Positions 1-5,197 of a stretch of DNA of 5,197 bases are shown here, piece by piece. Within the stretch, counting starts at the first letter, position 1. Every line of letters begins with the position of its first letter. The stretch spans positions 1-5,197 of the forward strand of contig JAYPTI010000190.1 of the NCBI GenBank assembly GCA_038133505.1, written 5' to 3'. A program made the position numbers and the translations under genes. This DNA is from JAYQUR01 sp038133505. GTDB lineage: Bacteria > Pseudomonadota > Alphaproteobacteria > MPNO01 > UBA830. The notes beneath the pieces are model-generated. The model did no database searches. It saw nothing but the letters and a program-made list of their open reading frames with translations, and was not told the DNA's origin.

Positions 1-665
1 CGTCCGATCACGGGGTAGGTCTGCGACAGCGGCTCGATGACGATCTTGTCGACGCGCACCGCACGCGACCGCTCTCCGCCGCCGGGCCCGCGCTGGGCGG
101 CCGGTTTCGCCGGGGCGGTTGAAGGCGCGGCAGGCTGCGCGGCCTGGGCCGACGCGGCGGCAGGCTTGGGGCATCCTTCGCCCGAGAAGAAGCCGCGGAT
201 TTCGTTGCCGTCGAGCGCGCCGGACTTGTCGCAGTCGATCTCGTCGAAGCTTGCGGCCAGCGGGCCGCCCGCTTCGTCGCGGTCGATCACGCCGTTCTTG
301 TTCTTGTCGCGCTCCTTGGCGCGGTCGGAAAGCGGCGGCAAGGCCGCCGCCGGCGCGGTGGCCTGGGGAGCGGGTACGACCGCGGCCGCCGTAGCGGGGC
401 AGCCCTCGCCCGAAAAGAACCCGCGGATCTCGGCGCCGTCGAGCGCGCCGGACTTGTCGCAGTCGATCTCGTCGAAGCTCGCGGCCAGCGGTCCGCCCGC
501 CTCGTCGCGGTCGATCACGCCGTTCTTGTTGGCGTCGCGCGCCTTCGCACGGTCCGACAGTTCCTTGCCGCCGCTCTGTGCGAGGGCGGGAAGGGCGGCG
601 GGTGCGGCAAGGACGGAAAGCACTACCACGGCCCGAACGAGGCTGTTCGTAAAGCGACTGATCAT
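1..665 (-). CDS. Exported EF-hand protein fused to the start of a probable RND efflux periplasmic adaptor (3' end outside window)
   Basis: The open frame runs from an ATG at 665 off the left edge, giving 221 complete residues. Residues 1-29 form a signal peptide: basic start, hydrophobic VVVLSVLAAPAA core, and ALA|Q as likely cleavage site. Residues 36-90 and 112-166 are two modules differing at only 3 of 55 positions. Each holds two canonical 12-residue EF-hand loops (44-55, 68-79, 120-131, 144-155) with acidic or Asn ligands at loop positions 1, 3, 9 and Glu at 12, so four Ca2+ sites are expected. Ala/Pro-rich linkers follow each module (91-111, about 167-200). Residues 203-222 read VRVDKIVIEPLSQTYPVIGR, which resembles the beginning of alphaproteobacterial RND membrane-fusion proteins; that assignment is from memory. 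Start choice: ATG 665 has GGAGG 12 bases upstream and opens the signal peptide directly. ATG 710 would add 15 mostly basic residues and has no clear ribosome site. The protein likely acts in the periplasm. The adaptor body lies outside the window, so EF-hand identity is firm and adaptor identity is moderate. Confidence 0.8.
   Translation of the reverse strand, partial: MISRFTNSLVRAVVVLSVLAAPAALPALAQSGGKELSDRAKARDANKNGVIDRDEAGGPLAASFDEIDCDKSGALDGAEIRGFFSGEGCPATAAAVVPAPQATAPAAALPPLSDRAKERDKNKNGVIDRDEAGGPLAASFDEIDCDKSGALDGNEIRGFFSGEGCPKPAAASAQAAQPAAPSTAPAKPAAQRGPGGGERSRAVRVDKIVIEPLSQTYPVIG
168..332 (-). repeat. EF-hand module, copy 2 of an intragenic tandem duplication
   Basis: This 165-base unit encodes residues 112-166 of the exported EF-hand protein, from LSDRAKERDK to GEGCP. 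It aligns without gaps to 396-560 at an offset of 228 bases (76 codons). By hand count 147 of 165 bases match, and 52 of 55 residues are the same. The unit holds two EF-hand loops and two cysteines. The duplication is in frame, so it adds a pair of Ca2+ sites without disturbing the downstream reading frame. Confidence 0.9.
396..560 (-). repeat. EF-hand module, copy 1 of an intragenic tandem duplication
   Basis: This unit encodes residues 36-90, just after the signal peptide. It matches 168-332 except for 18 base differences, most of them synonymous; the residue changes are A/E, A/K and A/N. The longest identical block covers the second EF-hand loop and the helix before it. The 63-base spacer between copies encodes an Ala/Pro-rich linker that is not part of the repeat. 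Confidence 0.9.
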
Positions 666-786
666 ATTGCGGCGGCGCCTCCAAGCGCGGCGCGGTGTCC
701 GGCGGCCCATTGCTGCCGGCACTAGTCCGATACGGCGGATAAATGATATCGGATCGGGTCTACGTCAAAGTATAATTCGATCCGGG

Positions 787-811
787 AAAAAATAAAAATT
801 TCCCCGGAAAT
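787..811 (-). terminator. Possible intrinsic terminator after the AhpD-like gene
   Basis: Reading the minus strand from the stop codon at 820-822, a short stem (811-807 with 802-798, AUUUC/GAAAU, tetraloop CGGG) is followed by an almost pure U tract, UUUU-A-UUUUUU, ending at 787. The stem is short and AU-rich, so termination may be weak. A competing fold pairs 808-803 with 786-781 and puts the U tract in the loop. The position right behind the last gene of the minus-strand run fits a terminator. The surrounding AT-rich sequence stands out from the GC-rich window. Confidence 0.4.
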
Positions 812-819
812 CAGGGCGT

Positions 820-1161
820 TCAGGCCGAAAGCTGGTCGAAGGCATCCAGCGCCTGGGCGCCGTAGACCGCCGCCGGCCCGCCGCCCATTTCGATGGCGAC
901 GGCGGCAGTCTCCGCGATCTCCTCGCGCGTTGCGCCTTTCCGGATCGACTCCCGGACGTGATAGTTGATGCAGCCCTCGCAATGAACCGCGATTCCGACC
1001 GCCAAAGCCATGAGTTCCTTGGTCTTGGAATCGAGCGCGCCGTCCTTGCCGACGGTTTCCATGAGCCCGCGATAGGCCCGCATCGTCTCCGGTGCGGCCT
1101 TGAACAGGTTGGCCGCGCGGCCGTCGACTTCCCTGGCAAACGCCTTGTGGTCGCTGACCAT
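820..1161 (-). CDS. Carboxymuconolactone decarboxylase family protein, AhpD-like (CxxC-x3-H)
   Basis: This 113-residue protein has the size and pattern of a single-domain member of the CMD/AhpD superfamily. Family features visible are the helix with E49 (KELMALAVGIAV), then H60-C61-E-G-C64-I-N-Y-H68, which is the CxxC-xxx-H motif of AhpD-type members, and the following helix with KGATREEIAETAAVAIEMGGG. In AhpD the two cysteines and the histidine carry out thiol peroxidase and disulfide chemistry. The true decarboxylase PcaC, as I recall it, does not rely on such a cysteine pair, so a redox role is more likely than ring-lactone decarboxylation. There is no signal peptide, so it is presumably cytoplasmic. 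GGGAG lies 7 bases before the ATG, and the gene begins 12 bases after the scoB stop, so it is almost certainly co-transcribed with scoB. The substrate is unknown. Confidence 0.9.
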   Translation of the reverse strand: MVSDHKAFAREVDGRAANLFKAAPETMRAYRGLMETVGKDGALDSKTKELMALAVGIAVHCEGCINYHVRESIRKGATREEIAETAAVAIEMGGGPAAVYGAQALDAFDQLSA

Positions 1162-1173
1162 GATTTTCTCCCG

Positions 1174-1797
1174 TTAGACCAGAGTCGCTTCCGTCGAGGC
1201 CTTCACCTCGTCCTCGGTCACGCCCTCGGCAGTCTCGACCAGCCTGAGGCCGCCGTCGACGACGTCGAAGACGCCCAGATTGGTGATGATGCGGTCGACC
1301 ACCGCCTTGCCGGTGAGCGGCAGCGTGCATTCCTTGAGAAGCTTGGATTCGCCCGCCTTGTTGGTGTGGTCCATCACGACGATGACGCGGCCGACGCCGG
1401 CGACGAGGTCCATCGCGCCGCCCATGCCTTTGACCAGCTTGCCCGGGATCATCCAGTTGGCCAGATCGCCCCCTTCGCTGACTTCCATCGCGCCGAGGAT
1501 CGCCATGTTGATCTTGCCGCCGCGGATCATCGCGAAGGACTGGTCGGACGAGAAATAGGACGTGCGGTCCATCGCCGTGACCGTCTGCTTGCCGGCGTTG
1601 ATGAGGTCGGCGTCGATCTCGTTCTCGGTCGGGAACGGACCGATGCCGAGCATGCCGTTTTCCGACTGAAGCGTGACGTCGACGCCGTCCGGGATGTAGT
1701 TGCTGACCAGCGTCGGAATGCCGATGCCGAGATTGACGTACCAGCCGTCCTGCAGCTCCTGCGCCGCGCGTTCGGCCATCTGGTTTCGGTCCCACAT
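1174..1797 (-). CDS. scoB: 3-oxoacid CoA-transferase subunit B (succinyl-CoA:acetoacetate type)
   Basis: This 207-residue protein is full length for the B subunit of class I CoA-transferases. LQSENGMLG at residues 43-51 matches the family signature, and E46 in SENG is the catalytic glutamate that forms the glutamyl-CoA thioester. Other typical stretches are NLGIGIPTLV near the N-terminus, RGGKINMAILGAMEV, and GGAMDLVAGV with VVMDHTNK. With ScoA it transfers CoA from succinyl-CoA to a 3-oxoacid, classically acetoacetate, in the cytoplasm. AGGAG sits 8 bases before the ATG. The gene follows scoA after a 135-base gap containing a large palindrome, and precedes the AhpD-like gene by 12 bases. The acetoacetate enzyme and the 3-oxoadipate enzyme (PcaIJ) are close relatives. 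No other beta-ketoadipate pathway gene is in view, so the scoB call is preferred but the substrate is not proven. Confidence 0.92.
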   Translation of the reverse strand: MWDRNQMAERAAQELQDGWYVNLGIGIPTLVSNYIPDGVDVTLQSENGMLGIGPFPTENEIDADLINAGKQTVTAMDRTSYFSSDQSFAMIRGGKINMAILGAMEVSEGGDLANWMIPGKLVKGMGGAMDLVAGVGRVIVVMDHTNKAGESKLLKECTLPLTGKAVVDRIITNLGVFDVVDGGLRLVETAEGVTEDEVKASTEATLV

Positions 1798-1828
1798 GAC
1801 TCGGTCTCCTGTTAGTCGATTTTCTGTT

Positions 1829-1909
1829 CCGGCCCTCTCCCCCTCCCGGCCACCGCAAGATCCTTTGGGGGATCATCCTTATGGGTGGCCGGGAGGGGGA
1901 GAGGGTCGG
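1829..1909. repeat. Large inverted repeat (hairpin) between scoA and scoB
   Basis: Arms 1833-1854 and 1884-1905 are perfect 22-base reverse complements. They extend outward to 1829 and 1909 (26 pairs) with a single mismatch at 1832/1906. The purine-rich arm contains GGGAGGGGGAGAGGG. The 29-base middle contains a smaller inverted repeat (1859-1863 with 1870-1874). Transcribed from either strand, this would fold into a very stable cruciform-like hairpin. No U tract follows on the minus strand, so it is not a standard intrinsic terminator. Its symmetry and intergenic location resemble dispersed REP-like palindromes of bacterial genomes, but the copy number cannot be judged from one window. Confidence 0.85.
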
Positions 1910-1915
1910 TGCGTC

Positions 1916-1929
1916 CCCGCGTAAGCGGG
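1916..1929 (-). repeat. Small hairpin directly after the scoA stop
   Basis: CCCGC (1916-1920) pairs with GCGGG (1925-1929) around a four-base loop, three bases beyond the scoA stop codon (1933-1935). Such short CCCGC/GCGGG stems are common pieces of alphaproteobacterial intergenic repeats. Together with the palindrome at 1829-1909 it fills most of the scoA-scoB gap, so both may belong to one inserted repeat element. No poly-U tract follows, so I do not call it a terminator. Confidence 0.45.
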
Positions 1930-1932
1930 AAA

Positions 1933-2628
1933 TTAAGCCGCTCTGACCGTGCGCTGCTCGATGCGCTTTTCGTGCTCGCCCTGGATCAGGCGGTGAACGT
2001 AGATGCCCGGCGTGTGGATCGTGTCCGGATCGAGGCTGCCGGTCGGCACGATCTGCTCGACCTCCGCGATACAGACCTTGCCGCAGGTCGCGGCCGGCGG
2101 ATTGAAGTTCCGCGCCGTCTTCCGGTAGACGAGGTTGCCCTGCTCGTCCGCCTTCCACGCCTTGACGATGGAGAGGTCGGCGACGAAGCCGCGTTCGAGG
2201 ATATATGTCTCGCCGTCGAAAACCTTCTCTTCCTTGCCCTCGGCGATGATCGTGCCCACGCCGGTCTTGGTGTAGAAGCCGGGGATGCCGGCGCCGCCCG
2301 CGCGCATCCGCTCGGCCAGCGTGCCCTGCGGATTGAACTCGAGCTCCAGCTCGCCCGACAGGTACTGGCGCATGAATTCCGCGTTCTCGCCGACGTAAGA
2401 AGCGATCATCTTCTTCACCTGACGGGTCTGCAGCAGCAGTCCGAGGCCGAAATCGTCGACGCCCGCATTGTTCGAGGCGATCGTGAGGTCCTTGGTGCCC
2501 GCATCGCGGATCGCCGCGATCAGCAGCTCCGGGATGCCGCACAGGCCGAACCCGCCGGCGGCGATCGTCATGCCGTCTTCCAGCAGCCCGTCGAGCGCTT
2601 CCGCGGCGGAGCCGTATATCTTGTTCAT
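1933..2628 (-). CDS. scoA: 3-oxoacid CoA-transferase subunit A (succinyl-CoA:acetoacetate type)
   Basis: This 231-residue protein is the usual length for the A subunit of a class I CoA-transferase. D18-G-M-T-I-A-A-G-G-F-G-L-C-G-I-P33 matches the family signature for the CoA-binding glycine-rich loop. Further hallmarks are ASNNAG, then NPQGTLAERMRAGGAGIPGF leading into TKTGVGT, and the C-terminal block with TPGIYVHR. It pairs with ScoB to convert succinyl-CoA plus acetoacetate to succinate plus acetoacetyl-CoA. The start is set at the ATG that begins MNKIYGSAAEAL, as in known homologues, with AGGGA 7 bases upstream. An in-frame ATG at 2688 would add 20 charged residues that I do not recognise from the family. 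The gene lies 135 bases downstream of the SDR gene on the same strand, with no convincing promoter between, so co-transcription is possible. Confidence 0.93.
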   Translation of the reverse strand: MNKIYGSAAEALDGLLEDGMTIAAGGFGLCGIPELLIAAIRDAGTKDLTIASNNAGVDDFGLGLLLQTRQVKKMIASYVGENAEFMRQYLSGELELEFNPQGTLAERMRAGGAGIPGFYTKTGVGTIIAEGKEEKVFDGETYILERGFVADLSIVKAWKADEQGNLVYRKTARNFNPPAATCGKVCIAEVEQIVPTGSLDPDTIHTPGIYVHRLIQGEHEKRIEQRTVRAA

Positions 2629-2763
2629 CTCAAGGTCCCTTTTGATAGCCCTGCGTTCTTCTCGGTTTGCGGCGTCGACAGATAGCACACCGATGCCGGC
2701 ACATACATATCCGCGGCATACATCTCCGCCGCCTTTTGCTCCGGCAATCCGGCCGCGCCCGGC

Positions 2764-3594
2764 TCAGCGCGGCGCTCTGCCCGGCACGGTGTTGCCCCGT
2801 CCCGGCTTGCGGCGCATCGTCCGCGACAGCAGCCAGGGCGCCCAGCGTTTCAGGACCACGTTGCGGCGGGCGACCCCCTCGGCGATCAGCGCCTCCGGCG
2901 TGCCCGCATCGATCGCGTCCAGGATCTTCGCGGCACAGACCTCGGGCGGCATGCCGTTTTCGAGAAACGGGTCCATGCGGCCGTAGCGCGAGCCGTCCCC
3001 CGTGAGCGCGTTGATCGAAACGTCGGTTCTGATCGCCCCGGGTACCGCAATCGTGACGCCGATCCCGCTGTCGCGAACTTCCTCGCGCAGGGAATCGAAA
3101 AATCCGTGCATCGCGTGCTTTGCGCCGCAGTATCCGGACCGCATTGGCGAGCCGTACTTTCCGGCGACGCTGCTGATGCAGGCGATGCGCCCGGAGCCCC
3201 GTTCGAGCATCGACGGCAGGACCGCCTTGGTGAGCATGACGGCCCCGAAATAATCGACCTCCATCACGCGGCGGATGACGGAGATATCCGTCTGCGAGAC
3301 GCGGCCGCGATGGGTGATCCCGGCATTGTTGACCAGAATGTCGATGCATCCGAACCGGCCGAGAACGGCCGCTGCCGCCGCGTCTATGGCCGCCTGGTCG
3401 GTAACGTCCAGCGGACAGATCATGATCTCCCCGCGCCCGGTGCAGCGCGCGGCGGTTTCCTGCAAGACGTCCTCGCGCCGCGCCGACAGCACGACATGGG
3501 CTCCTTCGGCATGGAATTGCGGGCCCAGCGCCGCGCCGATGCCCGACGACGCGCCGGTGACCCAGACGACCGAGTCCCTAAAACGCATCGACAT
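2764..3594 (-). CDS. Short-chain dehydrogenase/reductase (SDR) family oxidoreductase
   Basis: This 276-residue classical SDR carries TGASSGIG (13-20) for the dinucleotide-binding turn, D63-V after the fourth strand, NNAG (89-92), catalytic S142, and Y155-C-G-A-K159. VPGAIRTDVS follows as the substrate/cofactor loop. S37-A-R39-R40 after the second strand favours NADP(H). The overall pattern (VMEVxYFGAVMLTKAVLPSM, FFDSLREEV) resembles the DHRS7 / 11-beta-HSD-like group, which act on steroids, retinoids or lipids, but the substrate cannot be read from the sequence. The position normally holding the fourth catalytic residue, Asn, is D114 here. The C-terminus is basic (MRRKPGRGN...). GGGAG 6 bases before the ATG supports the start at 3594; a second ATG lies two codons in. 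It is the first gene of the minus-strand run and is divergent from the DMT permease gene. Confidence 0.92.
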   Translation of the reverse strand: MSMRFRDSVVWVTGASSGIGAALGPQFHAEGAHVVLSARREDVLQETAARCTGRGEIMICPLDVTDQAAIDAAAAAVLGRFGCIDILVNNAGITHRGRVSQTDISVIRRVMEVDYFGAVMLTKAVLPSMLERGSGRIACISSVAGKYGSPMRSGYCGAKHAMHGFFDSLREEVRDSGIGVTIAVPGAIRTDVSINALTGDGSRYGRMDPFLENGMPPEVCAAKILDAIDAGTPEALIAEGVARRNVVLKRWAPWLLSRTMRRKPGRGNTVPGRAPR

Positions 3595-3631
3595 GCCGCT
3601 CTCCCATGCTGTACTTCGTTACGATCCGACC

Positions 3632-4531
3632 ATGCTCCAGCCGATCGCCACCACTTTCGCCCGTCTCCCGCCGTCGCTGCAAGGCGCGATCTGGATGACG
3701 TCGAGCGCCGTCCTGTTCGCGAGCCAGGCGGGCATCGTCCGTTACATGGCGAAAGACTTCCATTTCATCGAAATCTCGTTCTTCCGGGCGTTGTTCGGCG
3801 TGATCGTCATGGCGCCGTGGCTGATCAGCAACGGGATCGCGATCCTCAGGACGCCGCACACGAAGATGTACGTCGCGCGCGGCGCCTTCTCGACGGCGGC
3901 GATGTACGGCTGGTTCGGCAGCCTGACGCTCATACCCCTCGCCGATGCGACCGCGATCTCGTTCACGTTTCCGCTTTTCATCGCGCTCGCCGGCGTGCTG
4001 ATCCTGAAGGAGAGGGCACACGCCACGCGGTGGATCGCGCTCGCCGTCGGATTTGCGGGCACGCTGATCGTCATCCGCCCGGGATTTACGGAGGTGAATG
4101 CCGGCGTCTTTCTCGTCATCGGCAGCGGCGTCTGCATCGCTTTCTCCGCGATGATCCTGAAGATCATGCTGCGCACCGATCACCCGGACAAGGCGGCGAT
4201 CTACCAGTCGATCTACATGCTGCCGTTCGCGCTGGTCGGCGCGCTGTTCGTCTGGCAGTGGCCCACCTGGGAGCAGTGGCTGTGGGCGTTCGCGCTGGGC
4301 GCTGCATCGACGACGGCGCAGCGGCTCTACTCGCGCGCCTTTGCGACCGGCGACGTGGGCTCGATCGCGCCGTTCGACTTCACGCGCCTGCCGTTCGCGA
4401 TCGCCATCGGGTTCGTCTTCTTTTCGCAGCTGCCGGATGTCTGGACGGTGCTCGGCGGCACGGTCATCTTCGTTTCCTCGATCTATGCCGGGCGCACGGA
4501 ATCGCGCCGGCAGCGAGAGGACGCGGCATGA
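3632..4531 (+). CDS. EamA/DMT-superfamily permease, first of a tandem pair
   Basis: This 299-residue inner-membrane protein has the ten-helix, two-repeat architecture of EamA transporters. Hydrophobic segments lie roughly at 17-37, 46-66, 80-98, 101-125, 132-149, 157-179, 188-209, 214-230, 243-265 and 269-288. Family landmarks are FFRALFG (50-56), IPLADATAISFTFPLF (101-116), K126-E-R after the fourth helix, IRPGF (148-152), and APFDFTRLPFAI in the second half. EamA members export or import small metabolites such as amino acids and nucleobases; the substrate is unknown. The frame stays open upstream, but residues before 3632 are a shadow of the SDR gene. ATG 3593 is an alternative that would overlap the SDR start. 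Neither start has a clear Shine-Dalgarno site. The stop overlaps the next start (ATGA at 4528-4531). Confidence 0.9.
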   Translation: MLQPIATTFARLPPSLQGAIWMTSSAVLFASQAGIVRYMAKDFHFIEISFFRALFGVIVMAPWLISNGIAILRTPHTKMYVARGAFSTAAMYGWFGSLTLIPLADATAISFTFPLFIALAGVLILKERAHATRWIALAVGFAGTLIVIRPGFTEVNAGVFLVIGSGVCIAFSAMILKIMLRTDHPDKAAIYQSIYMLPFALVGALFVWQWPTWEQWLWAFALGAASTTAQRLYSRAFATGDVGSIAPFDFTRLPFAIAIGFVFFSQLPDVWTVLGGTVIFVSSIYAGRTESRRQREDAA

Positions 4532-5197
4532 CGGCGACGACGCGCGCCATCGGCACATGGTTCGACGGCCTGCCCGGGCCACTCCGCGGTACCGCCTGGA
4601 TGCTGATGAGCGCCGTGTCGCTGACGCTGATGGCGGCGATCATCCGGCACCTGTCGAAGGATCTGCACACGTTCGAGATCGTGCTGTTCCGCACGGCGCT
4701 GGGCTTCGTGTTCATGGCGCCGTGGCTCGTTTCGCACGGGCTGTCGGTCCTCAAGACCGAGAAGATCGGCTGGTACATGCTGCGCGCGGTCATGACCGCC
4801 ATCGCCGCGACCGGGTATTTCTATGCGCTGGCCAAGATTCCGCTGGCGGACGCGGTGGCGATCATGTTCTCGCGGCCGCTCTACGGCACCATCTTCGCGA
4901 TGGTCTTCCTCGGCGAGCTCGTCGGCCTCCGACGCTGGACCGCGACGGCGATCGGCTTCGCCGGCGTGCTCGTGATGGTGCGTCCGGGATTCGAGACGTT
5001 CAATCTCGGGCTCGTCTCGGCGCTGCTCGCTTCCGTCGCCGGCGCGGTCTCGGCGGTGCTGATCCGCTACCTGTCGCGGACCGAGCCGCCCGACACCATC
5101 ACCATGTATTTCGTGATCTTCACGACGCCGATCATCCTCGTGCCGGCGCTGTTCGTCTGGGTGACGCCGAGCTGGGAACAGCTTGGCTGGCTCGTCC
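4528..5197 (+). CDS. EamA/DMT-superfamily permease, second of a tandem pair (3' end outside window)
   Basis: The 223 residues in the window are homologous along their length to the preceding permease. Aligned landmarks include LPGPLRGTAWM with LPPSLQGAIWM, LFRTALGFVFMAPWLVSHG with FFRALFGVIVMAPWLISNG, IPLADAVAIMFSRPLYG with IPLADATAISFTFPLFI, and VRPGF with IRPGF. It contains about seven predicted transmembrane segments before the edge, so the last three or so helices are missing. The start ATG shares bases with the upstream stop codon (ATGA), and GAGAGG lies 7 bases ahead inside the upstream gene, which indicates translational coupling. The pair probably arose by tandem duplication. Whether the two act as a heterodimer or transport different substrates cannot be decided here. 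Confidence 0.9.
   Translation, partial: MTATTRAIGTWFDGLPGPLRGTAWMLMSAVSLTLMAAIIRHLSKDLHTFEIVLFRTALGFVFMAPWLVSHGLSVLKTEKIGWYMLRAVMTAIAATGYFYALAKIPLADAVAIMFSRPLYGTIFAMVFLGELVGLRRWTATAIGFAGVLVMVRPGFETFNLGLVSALLASVAGAVSAVLIRYLSRTEPPDTITMYFVIFTTPIILVPALFVWVTPSWEQLGWLV

Noticed and set aside
666..710. Upstream ATG at 710 as the start of the EF-hand protein
   Set aside because: It would place 15 mostly Arg residues before the signal peptide and has no ribosome site. The Arg run does not match the twin-arginine motif. ATG 665 is better supported, though not proven.
739..768. TTGACG (763-768, minus strand) as the -35 element of the EF-hand gene promoter
   Set aside because: The -35 is good, but the best -10 candidates are either wrongly spaced (TATCAT, 14 bases) or poor (ATTTAT, 18 bases). 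A promoter is expected in this spacer, but I cannot place it.
771..776. Perfect TATAAT on the plus strand
   Set aside because: No matching -35 element lies at the right distance and no plus-strand gene follows. The site is in an AT-rich spacer where such hexamers arise by chance.
37..795. Open frame on the plus strand (252 codons) with two internal repeats
   Set aside because: The repeats are the antisense image of the duplicated EF-hand modules. The minus strand gives a signal peptide and four textbook EF-hand loops.
958..1815. Open frame on the plus strand (285 codons) antisense to scoB
   Set aside because: Rich in Asp/Val/His/Arg as expected for antisense of a GC-rich gene. scoB on the other strand has clear catalytic motifs.
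722..2542. Long open frame on the minus strand (606 codons) spanning scoA, scoB and the AhpD-like gene
   Set aside because: Its translation is Arg/Gly/His-rich and low in complexity, and it overlaps three well-supported genes in another frame. It is a GC-rich shadow.
2629..2688. Twenty-residue N-terminal extension of ScoA
   Set aside because: MNKIY is the standard family start and has a ribosome site. The extension is charged and not recognised from homologues.
3275..3631. N-terminal extension of the first DMT permease
   Set aside because: The extra residues are antisense to the SDR coding region and lack membrane segments. EamA proteins of this type begin just before the first helix, which fits ATG 3632.

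Overview
The window is GC-rich chromosomal DNA. Its protein sequences (the ScoA/ScoB pair, a PLSQTxPVIGR-type efflux adaptor start, EamA permeases) look most like an alphaproteobacterium. That is inference from protein style; there is no rRNA or other taxonomic marker here.

Layout. (1) Positions 1-665, minus strand: the N-terminal 221 residues of an exported protein that leaves the window at its left edge. It has a signal peptide, two nearly identical 55-residue modules with four canonical EF-hand loops in total, an Ala/Pro-rich linker, and then what looks like the start of an RND-type periplasmic adaptor. (2) Positions 820-3594, minus strand: a four-gene run transcribed right to left. The order is an SDR oxidoreductase, the two subunits of a 3-oxoacid (succinyl-CoA:acetoacetate type) CoA-transferase, and a small AhpD-like carboxymuconolactone decarboxylase family protein, followed by a possible U-tract terminator. 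A large perfect-armed palindrome separates the two CoA-transferase genes. (3) Positions 3632-5197, plus strand, divergent from the SDR gene: two tandem paralogous EamA/DMT-family permeases joined by an ATGA overlap. The second is cut by the right edge.

How the genes work together. ScoA and ScoB form one enzyme that moves CoA from succinyl-CoA to acetoacetate, or to a related 3-oxoacid, feeding thiolysis to acetyl-CoA. The SDR upstream could supply or interconvert a hydroxy/oxo substrate, and the AhpD-like protein downstream could have a redox role; both links rest on gene order only. The permease pair has no visible functional tie to the CoA-transferase group beyond sharing a very short divergent 5' region with it. 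No complete new system is evident. The most unusual item is the duplicated EF-hand head on an apparent efflux adaptor. No gene-free stretch exceeds 300 bases, and I see no tRNA, rRNA, CRISPR array or transposase.
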